The notes below the pieces were generated by a model. That model was not told the origin of the DNA. It searched no databases and saw nothing but the letters and a program-made list of their open reading frames with translations. The position numbers were made by a program, and so were the translations under genes. A DNA stretch of 64,000 bases from Streptomyces griseus (GTDB lineage: Bacteria; Actinomycetota; Actinomycetes; Streptomycetales; Streptomycetaceae): NCBI RefSeq assembly GCF_900460065.1, contig NZ_UAVD01000032.1, forward strand, positions 1-64,000. Direction: 5' to 3'. This document shows positions 35,862 to 42,550 of this stretch, piece after piece. Numbering within the stretch: the stretch's first letter is position 1; every line of letters begins with the position of its first letter.

Positions 35862-36668
35862 TCAGGGTGCCGCGGCCCAGATGTGGAGGGGGCCGCTGAC
35901 CGAGACGTCGTCCACCGCGCCGCCGGCGATGTGCTCGATCACCGCCATGGACACCGTGCCCTTGTCCGTCACGGAGCACAGCGCGGCACCCTCGACGAAT
36001 CCGCGTTCCTCCCGGTCGGTGCGCTCCGACAGGGCCAGCGCGCCGAAACCGGTGCCCGCTGCGGCCCGGGAGGAATCGAACGACTTCGGGGCGTCGGCCC
36101 GGAGGAGGCCGACCCGGGTGTTGGGCAGCGCGCGCAACTGGTAGTCACCCAGGCCGGTGCAGGTGTCCGGCCAGTACAACAGCTCGGCCCCGCCGGGCTC
36201 CTGGACCGCGCCGTTGTTCTCGTCCTCGGTCCGGCTGGTGCCGTCGTCGAGGTCGACGAGCTGCTGTTCGTGCTGCGTGCACGGGACGGGCGCGAGGCCC
36301 CACATCGTGCTGAGGGCCTGCGCGTACCCGTCCGGCGCGGTGAGGTCGGCCTCCGGAGAGGCGGACGCGGAGGCGGATACGGAGGGTGCCTCGTCCGACG
36401 GGGCCGGCGGCCCAGGCTCCGGCTCCTTTGACGACGGCGTTCCGGACGCGCTGGGCGAGGCGGGCCGCGTGACACGGTCGGCGGTGTCGGGGGCGGGCGC
36501 GGCGGCGGGTCCGGAGTCGTTGCCCCCGAAGACCACGGTCACCAGGATCCCGACCAGGGGGATGGCTATGCCCCCGACCCACCAGGCCCACCGCGGAGGG
36601 TCGGTGCGCGGCGGTGAGGGAGGGTACGGGGGTGGTGGAGGCGTCCCCGGAGCTGCTGGTGTACTCAT
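35862..36668 (-). CDS. Predicted membrane-anchored exported protein, unknown function
   Basis: The 268-residue product is not a family I recognise. It has a proline-rich cytoplasmic N-terminus, one hydrophobic helix (about 27-47), then a Pro/Ser/Ala-rich low-complexity spacer (about 50-105) and a folded exported domain with three or four cysteines (PVPCTQHEQQ, PDTCTGLGD, GAALCSVTD) that could form disulfides. GGAGGGGGAC precedes the ATG. This is a common architecture for uncharacterised Streptomyces surface proteins, often called septum-formation- or DUF-type. Confidence 0.65.
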   Translation of the reverse strand: MSTPAAPGTPPPPPYPPSPPRTDPPRWAWWVGGIAIPLVGILVTVVFGGNDSGPAAAPAPDTADRVTRPASPSASGTPSSKEPEPGPPAPSDEAPSVSASASASPEADLTAPDGYAQALSTMWGLAPVPCTQHEQQLVDLDDGTSRTEDENNGAVQEPGGAELLYWPDTCTGLGDYQLRALPNTRVGLLRADAPKSFDSSRAAAGTGFGALALSERTDREERGFVEGAALCSVTDKGTVSMAVIEHIAGGAVDDVSVSGPLHIWAAAP

Positions 36669-37004
36669 GTCCCCCTCCGATGAACCGACTTCGCGCTGCG
36701 GGCCAGCCTATCGATCAGCCGGTTCGCCGCACTCGGGTTTCGCATCGGTCCGGAGACGGTCATGGACTTCACGCGGTCACTCGCCATCGACAGGGGGAAC
36801 GACGGGGCGGGTCCGGCGCGACACCGCCCGTGGTCGGCCCGGTCGGGGCGCGAGGGTGCGCCGGAGGAGAGGCCCGGTCGAGGAGGCCGCCTGCCTCCGC
36901 CGTTTCACGCGGGTGCCGCCCGTGTCGACGGGGTCGTTCCGGGCGGCCCGCGTCCCGGCGGCCCCGCCCGTTCCCCCCGTACAGGTCGAGCGTGACCTGG
37001 GGCG
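36669..37004. other. Intergenic stretch without recognised gene
   Basis: The gap holds the likely promoter of the exported protein (AT-richer CTATCGATC near 36710) and otherwise only high-GC, low-complexity DNA toward the end of the small zinc-ribbon gene. Open frames here show no ribosome binding site or family resemblance. Confidence 0.45.
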
Positions 37005-37301
37005 CTACACCGGCGGAGTCCCCCGCGGCGACGGTGCGGGGGGTGGGTTCGGGAGGGGAGGGCCCGGGTTCGGCGGTGTTTTCGGGGGGCCGCTGCCGTG
37101 TTTGCCGTCGTTCAGGACCTTGCGGGCCGTCAGGCCGTAGACGCCGAACGGCGGGAAGAGGTCGACGCGGCGCGGGTAGTCGCCCTCCGCGCACTCCTCG
37201 CAGAGCAGGTCGCGGCCGGCGGGGGTGTGGCGGGCGGCGGTGACCGGGGCGTTCCAGCAGGCCTCGCAGTCGAGGACGTCCTTCGTGGAGAGGGCGATCA
37301 T
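37005..37301 (-). CDS. Small zinc-ribbon-like protein, unknown function
   Basis: The 98-residue product starts at an ATG with an excellent GGGAGGA ribosome binding site five bases away. Two CxxC pairs, CEAC and CEEC, about 22 residues apart, suggest a zinc ribbon. They are followed by DLFPPFGVYGLTARKVLNDGKHG and a Pro/Gly-rich tail. An alternative start upstream (37595) overlaps the stop of the preceding gene as ATGA and would give 196 residues, with a low-complexity first half. The family is unknown to me. It forms an operon with the next upstream small gene, divergent from a GntR regulator. Confidence 0.6.
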   Translation of the reverse strand: MIALSTKDVLDCEACWNAPVTAARHTPAGRDLLCEECAEGDYPRRVDLFPPFGVYGLTARKVLNDGKHGSGPPKTPPNPGPPLPNPPPAPSPRGTPPV

Positions 37302-37591
37302 CCGGTCCTCCCGGGTGGTGGTGGCGGTAACGCCCGGTGGGTCCTGCGCATCAGGTGCCTCCGTCTCGGATTGATGGGTGGCGACCCGGCCCGGCCGCGG
37401 CCCTGCCGAGGAATCGACGGCCGGGGCGGGGGTCCAGGGGTCCGCCCGGCCGTACGCCGTCGGCCCGCCGCCGCGCCGGCACGGTCCCGCGGAGCCCCGC
37501 GCCGAACCGGAGGAAGCCCCCGCCGACCCCGCGGGAGCCGCACCGGCCCCGCGGGATCCGGTAACGACCCCGCAGGAGCCCGCACCGTGTC

Positions 37592-37969
37592 TCATCGGCG
37601 GGTCTCCCGCCAGACGCGGACGAGCTTCGTGGCGTCGGGGCAGATCGTGCCGGTCCGGCACGCGGTGCAGGTCATGGTGTGGCCGAGCAGGGCGCGGTAC
37701 GCCGTGTCCGGGGATTCGGTCGTGGTCACGTTCGCCTCTCCGCTGATCTCGGCCCACACGTATTCGGCGGTGCGGGTGCGGGTGTGCCCGTAGCGGTCCG
37801 CCGTGGCCAGGGCGGCGAGGACGGCCGCGTGGGCGGTCGTGCTCAATCCGGCGGGGAGATCGGCCTCGACGCGGAAGGCGTCCAGGTCGGCGGCCACACG
37901 CGGTTCGGTGCCCGTGGCGGCGGCGAGCATGCCGGTCAGCGCAGCGACCCGCGCTTGTGCAGAGCGCAC
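37592..37969 (-). CDS. Small cysteine-containing protein upstream of the zinc-ribbon gene
   Basis: The 125-residue product starts at a GTG with GGGGAG upstream. The N-terminal half is alpha-helical (RVAALTGMLAAATG, then HAAVLAALATADRYGHTRTRTAEYVW). The C-terminus has CTACRTGTICPDATKLVRVWRE, with three cysteines that could bind metal or form a disulfide. I do not recognise it. Its stop lies in an ATGA context at the possible longer start of the next gene. It is divergent from the GntR/UTRA gene across a 120-base AT-richer promoter region, so these genes are probably its targets. Confidence 0.6.
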   Translation of the reverse strand: MRSAQARVAALTGMLAAATGTEPRVAADLDAFRVEADLPAGLSTTAHAAVLAALATADRYGHTRTRTAEYVWAEISGEANVTTTESPDTAYRALLGHTMTCTACRTGTICPDATKLVRVWRETRR

Positions 37970-38007
37970 ACTTCTCCCCTGGTGGACCGAATGTCACTCC
38001 ATGTAAT

Positions 38008-38021
38008 GCTGAGTATTCAGC
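38008..38021. promoter_or_regulatory. Dyad in the divergent promoter of the GntR gene
   Basis: GCTGAGTATTCAGC has five-base perfect arms around GTAT. It is in the most AT-rich part of the 121-base gap between the small gene pair and the GntR gene, and is a plausible GntR operator. Confidence 0.45.
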
Positions 38022-38090
38022 TTCAACCTGATGGGTTAGCTTTGTCAACAGCGACGCCCATATCGACGCCGAACACACGGAGCTGCTCAA

Positions 38091-38870
38091 ATGCCACGTG
38101 ATACGCCGTACTTGCAGGTGGCGGACAAGCTGCGGGCTCGCATCCGAGCCGGTGAATGGGCCGTCGGCGACAAGCTGCCCTCCCGGGCGCGGTTCGCGGA
38201 GGAGTACGGCGTCGGTCAGTCCGTGGCGCAGCGGGCCATGGAGCGCCTGATCATCGAGGGCATCCTCGAAGGCCGCGCCGGCTCCGGCACGTACGTCCGC
38301 CGCGCCCGCGAGCGCCGCCGCATGGTCCGCTCACGCCACCGCGAGCAGCGAGGCAAGAGCCCCTTCGCCTCGGACATGGCCGAGCTCGACCACGAGGCCG
38401 ACTGGGAGTGCACCAGCACGGCCCGGGTCCCCGCCCCCGAAGACATCGCGGAACGCCTGGCGATCGAACCCGGCGACCTCTGTGTCGTGACCGACTACGA
38501 GTTCCTCGCCGACGGCCTGCCCGTACAGCTCGCCAAGAGCTGGGAGCCGATGGCCATCACCGACGGCACCCCGGTCCTGCTCCCCGAGATGGGTCCGCTC
38601 GGCAAGATCGGCGTGGTGGAGCGGATGCGGTCGATCGGGGTGGACATCGCCACCGGCATCGAGCTTCCCCGCCCGGCCCGCGCGACGCGGGAACAGGCCA
38701 ATCTGCTGGGGATCTCCATCGGCGACCTCGTCATCGAGGTGGAGCGCACGTACTTCGACCGCGAGGGGCGTCCCGTGGAGACGGCCGACATCACCGTGCC
38801 GGACATCCGCTGGGAGATCGCCTACGAAATCCGCATCGACCAACCGGACCCCGACCAGCCGGACTCCTGA
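38091..38870 (+). CDS. GntR-family regulator with UTRA effector domain (HutC subfamily)
   Basis: The 259-residue product has an N-terminal winged helix (about 5-70: YLQVADKLRARIRAGEWAVGDKLPS, then QSVAQRAMERLIIEGILEGRAGSGTYV) and a C-terminal UTRA domain (about 95-245) with LAIEPGDLCVVTDYEFLADGLPVQLAKSW and ADITVPDIRWEIAYEI. UTRA binds small effectors. In Streptomyces such regulators include KorSA-like plasmid regulators and sugar regulators. With a divergent pair of small cysteine proteins, it likely controls them and itself. A basic linker (residues about 70-90, RRARERRRMVRSRHREQR) is unusually arginine-rich. Confidence 0.85.
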   Translation: MPRDTPYLQVADKLRARIRAGEWAVGDKLPSRARFAEEYGVGQSVAQRAMERLIIEGILEGRAGSGTYVRRARERRRMVRSRHREQRGKSPFASDMAELDHEADWECTSTARVPAPEDIAERLAIEPGDLCVVTDYEFLADGLPVQLAKSWEPMAITDGTPVLLPEMGPLGKIGVVERMRSIGVDIATGIELPRPARATREQANLLGISIGDLVIEVERTYFDREGRPVETADITVPDIRWEIAYEIRIDQPDPDQPDS

Positions 38871-38954
38871 GCCGGGTGCCGAGGGGGCTCGAGGGGCGCC
38901 GCGCACGGACCGGCGGCGGGGTGCTCGGCGCCGGGGCGCGGTCGTGCGCGGCCC

Positions 38955-39554
38955 TCACGCGAACCCCCGCCCCATCTCGTCCAGGATCTCGTCGATCACC
39001 GCCGCCGGCTCGCGGGTCAGGTCCTCCTCGATCCACATGCGCATCGCGATCCGGAGCGAGGACAGGAAGCCCGCCGCCAGGACGATCGGGCGGACCGGGG
39101 CCGACGGCGGGCCGGGGCGGGCGGCGACCGCCTCGGCCAGGTCGCGCTCCAGGGCGGCGTGGTTGGCCAGCTGGCGGGCCAGCAGGGAGGGGTGACGCAT
39201 CGCCAGGCGGGTGCGCACCGCCCACTCGCGCTCCGGGGGCGCCACGCGGTCCGCGAACTGCGCCACCGCCGCGCGCAGGGCCGGCCAGGCCGGCTCGTCG
39301 GCGGGGCGGTCCCGCACCGTGCGGACCAGGGCCCTGATCTGCTGCTCCTCGCCGTAGAGGAGGGCGTCCTCCTTGTTGGTGAAGTAGTTGGAGAACGTCC
39401 TGCGGGAGATCCCGGCCGCGTCCGCCACCGCCTCGACCGTCACCTGGTCGAAGCCGTGCTCCACCGTCAGGCGCAGGGTCGCCTCGTGCACGGCCTGGCG
39501 GGTGGCTTCCTTCTTGCGTTCCCGGAGTCCCGGTCCCGCGGTGCTGCTGTCCAT
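38955..39554 (-). CDS. TetR-family repressor of the adjacent MFS pump
   Basis: The 199-residue product starts MDSSTAGPGLRERKKEATRQ. The helix-turn-helix is VTVEAVADAAGISRRTFSNYFTNKEDAL, typical of actinobacterial TetR proteins that control efflux pumps. The C-terminal ligand domain includes LAMRHPSLLARQLANHAALERDLAEAVA. It is divergent from the DHA2 pump gene. A large dyad in the shared region about 30 bases upstream of its start is the probable operator, giving joint control of pump and regulator. Confidence 0.87.
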   Translation of the reverse strand: MDSSTAGPGLRERKKEATRQAVHEATLRLTVEHGFDQVTVEAVADAAGISRRTFSNYFTNKEDALLYGEEQQIRALVRTVRDRPADEPAWPALRAAVAQFADRVAPPEREWAVRTRLAMRHPSLLARQLANHAALERDLAEAVAARPGPPSAPVRPIVLAAGFLSSLRIAMRMWIEEDLTREPAAVIDEILDEMGRGFA

Positions 39555-39584
39555 GCGGGCATTATCCCCCGGAGGCGAGATTGT

Positions 39585-39614
39585 TGCGCAGTGGGCAAAA
39601 TTGCCCAGTGTGCA
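39585..39614. promoter_or_regulatory. 30-bp dyad between TetR and MFS genes (probable operator)
   Basis: 14-base arms around a central AA pair in 12 of 14 positions; the core TGGGCAAAATTGCCCA (39592-39607) has perfect 7-base arms. It is unusually AT-rich for this genome and lies where both divergent promoters should start. Confidence 0.82.
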
Positions 39615-39712
39615 TGTATGGTGAAGTCTTCTCCCTCCCGTACCCGGCGCGCGCGGAAACCGTGACGACCGCCCCGTACGGGCCTCTCGTACGAACTTTC
39701 CGGAGGTTGCGC

Positions 39713-41266
39713 GTGAGCGCAGCAGACACCGCCACCGCCCCGGCCGGGGCCCCCGCCGCCGCACCCATGGACCACCGGCACGTCCTGCGGGCCCTGAGCG
39801 GACTGCTCATCGTGCTGTTCGTGGCGATGATCAGCAGCACCGTGGTCTCGGTCGCGCTCCCGCAGATCATCGGGTCCCTCGACGGCACGCAGTCGCAGTA
39901 CACCTGGGTCGTCACCGCGACCCTGCTCGCCTCCACGGCCTCCACCCCGATCTGGGGCAAGCTCGCCGACCTGTTCAGCAAGAAGCTGCTGCTCCAGATA
40001 GCCATCGGGATCTTCGTCGTCTCGTCGGTCGCCTGCGGATTCGCCCAGTCCACCGAGCAGCTCATCGCGTTCCGCGCCGTCCAGGGGCTCGGTATGGGCG
40101 CGCTCCAGGTGCTCGTCCAGGTGATCATCGCCGCGATGATCAGCCCCAAGGAGCGCGGCCGGTACAACGGCTACCTCGGCGGTGTCATGGCCGTCGCCAC
40201 CGTCGGCGGGCCGCTGCTCGGCGGGTTCATCACCGACGCCTCCTGGCTCGGCTGGCGCTGGTGCTTCTTCATCGCCGTGCCCTTCACGCTGGTCGCCTCC
40301 CTGATCCTCGCCCGCACCCTGCACCTGGCCGAAGTCCGCAGGCCCGAGACCAAGGTCGACTACCTCGGCGCGTCGCTGATCGCCGCCGGGGTCAGCCTCC
40401 TGCTCCTCTGGGTCACCTTCGTCGACACCGACTTCGACTGGATCTCCTGGCAGACCGGCCTGATGGTCGGCGGGAGCGTCCTCATCCTCGGCGCCGCCGT
40501 CCTCGTCGAGACCCGGGTCAAGGAACCCGTCGTCCCGATGCACGTCGTCCGCCGCCGCGACCCCGCCCTCGCCATCGTCGCCAGCCTCGCCGTCGGCATG
40601 GCCATGTTCGGCGGTGCGGTCTTCCTCGGCCAGTACTTCCAGATCGGACGCGGCTACTCGCCCACCGAGGCCGGACTCCTCACCATCCCGCTGATGGCGG
40701 GCGTCCTCGTCTCCTCGACCGTCGCCGGCCGCCTCGTCTCGAAGACCGGCAAGGTCAAGCCGTTCATCGTCGCGGGCGTGATCGTCCTCGCCCTCGGCTT
40801 CCTCGGGCTGTCCTTCATCGACCACCGGACCTCGCTCGTCCTGGTGTCGCTGGGGATGCTCGGCGTCGGCGTGGGCGTCGGCATGTCGATGCAGAACCTG
40901 GTGCTCGTCCTCCAGAACACCGTGCCCCTCAGCGAGATCGGCGCGGCCAGCGGGGCGATCACCTTCTTCCGCTCCCTCGGCGGCACCATGGGCGTCTCGG
41001 TGCTCGGCGCGGTCCTCGCCCACCAGGTCGCCACCAGGATCACCGACGGGCTGACGGCACTCGGCGTCGACCCGGCCGCCTCCGGCTCCAGCGGCTCCAC
41101 CCTCAACGTGGCCGCCATGCCGCCCCAGGTCCAGGACATCGTCCGGGCCGCGTACGGGGAGGCGACCGGCCACATCTTCCTCATCTCGGCTGGCATCGCC
41201 GTGATCGGGGTGATCGCCTCCCTGTTCCTGACGCCCACCAAGCTGCGGGACAGCGTCGACCTGTAG
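39713..41266 (+). CDS. MFS drug efflux pump, DHA2 family
   Basis: The 517-residue product has about fourteen helices. STVVSVALPQIIGSLDG marks helix 1, GKLADLFSKKLLLQIA is motif A, and GVMAVATVGGPLLGGFI is motif C. The GTG start has GGAGG upstream and follows a long leader. It is controlled, by context, by the divergent TetR protein and the 30-bp dyad. The substrate is unknown. Its transcript ends at a strong hairpin 32 bases after the stop. Confidence 0.9.
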   Translation: MSAADTATAPAGAPAAAPMDHRHVLRALSGLLIVLFVAMISSTVVSVALPQIIGSLDGTQSQYTWVVTATLLASTASTPIWGKLADLFSKKLLLQIAIGIFVVSSVACGFAQSTEQLIAFRAVQGLGMGALQVLVQVIIAAMISPKERGRYNGYLGGVMAVATVGGPLLGGFITDASWLGWRWCFFIAVPFTLVASLILARTLHLAEVRRPETKVDYLGASLIAAGVSLLLLWVTFVDTDFDWISWQTGLMVGGSVLILGAAVLVETRVKEPVVPMHVVRRRDPALAIVASLAVGMAMFGGAVFLGQYFQIGRGYSPTEAGLLTIPLMAGVLVSSTVAGRLVSKTGKVKPFIVAGVIVLALGFLGLSFIDHRTSLVLVSLGMLGVGVGVGMSMQNLVLVLQNTVPLSEIGAASGAITFFRSLGGTMGVSVLGAVLAHQVATRITDGLTALGVDPAASGSSGSTLNVAAMPPQVQDIVRAAYGEATGHIFLISAGIAVIGVIASLFLTPTKLRDSVDL

Positions 41267-41297
41267 CAGACGGCGAACGGCACCGGCATCCCGGACG

Positions 41298-41340
41298 ACA
41301 GCCCGCTCCCGCGCCCCGTACGGGTGCGGGAGCGGGCTGT
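41298..41340 (+). terminator. Terminator hairpin after the DHA2 pump
   Basis: A perfect 15-base stem ACAGCCCGCTCCCGC / GCGGGAGCGGGCTGT with a 13-base loop, followed by TGTAGGGTT, lies 32 bases after the pump gene stop. Confidence 0.88.
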
Positions 41341-41342
41341 TG

Positions 41343-41549
41343 TAGGGTTACCACCCCCGTACGCCACGTGGTCACCCACCCCGTGTCCCACGGGGCCGAC
41401 GAGATCGACCGAGGAGGTGAGCCCCATCACCGCTGGATCAGGCTGGGTGCTCACCCCGCGCGATCGCGTCGTACGACCGGCAGCAGCCGACCGGACGGCA
41501 TAGGCCGGTCGCGGAGCGCCCATCGGTTTTCCCGAAAGGCTTCGCTCGT
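41343..41549 (+). promoter_or_regulatory. Long structured leader upstream of the PrmC-related gene
   Basis: After a TAGGGT -10-like hexamer there are about 200 bases before the next gene. They contain a very strong Shine-Dalgarno-like GGAGGTGA (41413-41420) and a 28-codon open frame starting at the GTG inside it (41417-41503). Part of that Shine-Dalgarno can pair with GCTCACC at 41449-41455. It may be an upstream peptide or attenuator; the coding frame is not recognised. Confidence 0.4.
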
Positions 41550-42362
41550 ATGCCGGTTCACCCGTCGAGTCCCCTCTCCGCCACCGTCCTCGCCCTGCGC
41601 CGCGCCGGCTGCGTCTTCGCCGAGGACGAGGCCCGCCTCCTCCACGAGACCGCCGCCTCGGCCGACGAACTGTCCTCCCTCGTCGAGCGCCGCGCCGCCG
41701 GACTGCCGCTCGAACACGTCCTGGGCTGGGCGGACTTCCACGGCCGTCGCTTCGCCGTGGACCCCGGGGTGTTCGTGCCCCGCCGCCGTACGGAGTTCCT
41801 GGTCGCCCGGGCCGCCGCCCTCGCGCCCCGCCGGTCCGTCGTCGTCGACCTCTGCTGCGGTTCGGGTGCGCTCGGCGCGGCCCTCGCCGCCGTCTCGGAC
41901 GCGGCCGAACTGCACGCCTGCGACGTCGAACCCGCCGCCGTGCGCTGCGCCCGGCGCAACATCGGCGACCTGGGACACGTCTACGAGGGCGACCTGTTCG
42001 CCCCGCTGCCCGCGACCCTGCGCGGCCGCGTCGACGTACTGCTGGCCAACGTGCCCTACGTCCCCACCGACGACGTCGAGCTGCTGCCCGCCGAGGCCCG
42101 CGTCCACGAACCGCGCGTCGCCCTGGACGGGGGCGGCGACGGCCTCGACGTCATGCGCCGGGTCGCCGCCGAAGCGCCCGCATGGCTCGCGCCCGGCGGC
42201 AGCCTGCTGGTGGAGGCGAGCGAGCGGCAGCGGGACACGGCGGTCGAGGTCCTGCGCGCCGCCGGGCTGAGCCCCCGGGTCCTGGTCTCCGAGGAGCTGT
42301 ACGCCACGGTCCTCGTCGGGACGGCGGCGAACAGCCCCTCGGAGGATCGCCCGAAGCGGTAG
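41550..42362 (+). CDS. PrmC/HemK-related protein N5-glutamine methyltransferase-like
   Basis: The 270-residue SAM-dependent methyltransferase has VDLCCGSGALGAAL as SAM motif I and HACDVEPAAVRCARRN as motif II. In place of the NPPY active-site motif it has LLANVPYVP. An N-terminal helical domain (LLHETAASADELSSLVERR, then GLPLEHVLGWADFHG) matches PrmC, which methylates the GGQ glutamine of release factors. The Asn-Val-Pro-Tyr change is seen in a PrmC-related subgroup whose substrate is unknown, so the ordinary prmC is probably elsewhere. It stands alone, with a long leader upstream. Confidence 0.82.
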   Translation: MPVHPSSPLSATVLALRRAGCVFAEDEARLLHETAASADELSSLVERRAAGLPLEHVLGWADFHGRRFAVDPGVFVPRRRTEFLVARAAALAPRRSVVVDLCCGSGALGAALAAVSDAAELHACDVEPAAVRCARRNIGDLGHVYEGDLFAPLPATLRGRVDVLLANVPYVPTDDVELLPAEARVHEPRVALDGGGDGLDVMRRVAAEAPAWLAPGGSLLVEASERQRDTAVEVLRAAGLSPRVLVSEELYATVLVGTAANSPSEDRPKR

Positions 42363-42550
42363 CGCGTCTGGCCGTACGGCTCCCCCTTGCCGAAGCCGAA
42401 CGCCGTACGGGGGTGGACCGCGAACACGTGGGCGTGGCCGCCCCCGCCCCGAATGCATCGGCACAGGACTAGGCTCAAAGAGCTGTGACGCCGGTACACG
42501 AAGCGGCCGAGCAGTTACGCAGATCGGTTCGGCTGGCAGGAGAGCACGGG

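Noticed and set aside
37301..37595. Extended N-terminus of the small zinc-ribbon protein
   Set aside because: It has the attractive ATGA overlap but encodes low-complexity Gly/Ala/Ser/Arg sequence; the internal ATG has a far better ribosome binding site. Kept as an alternative only.
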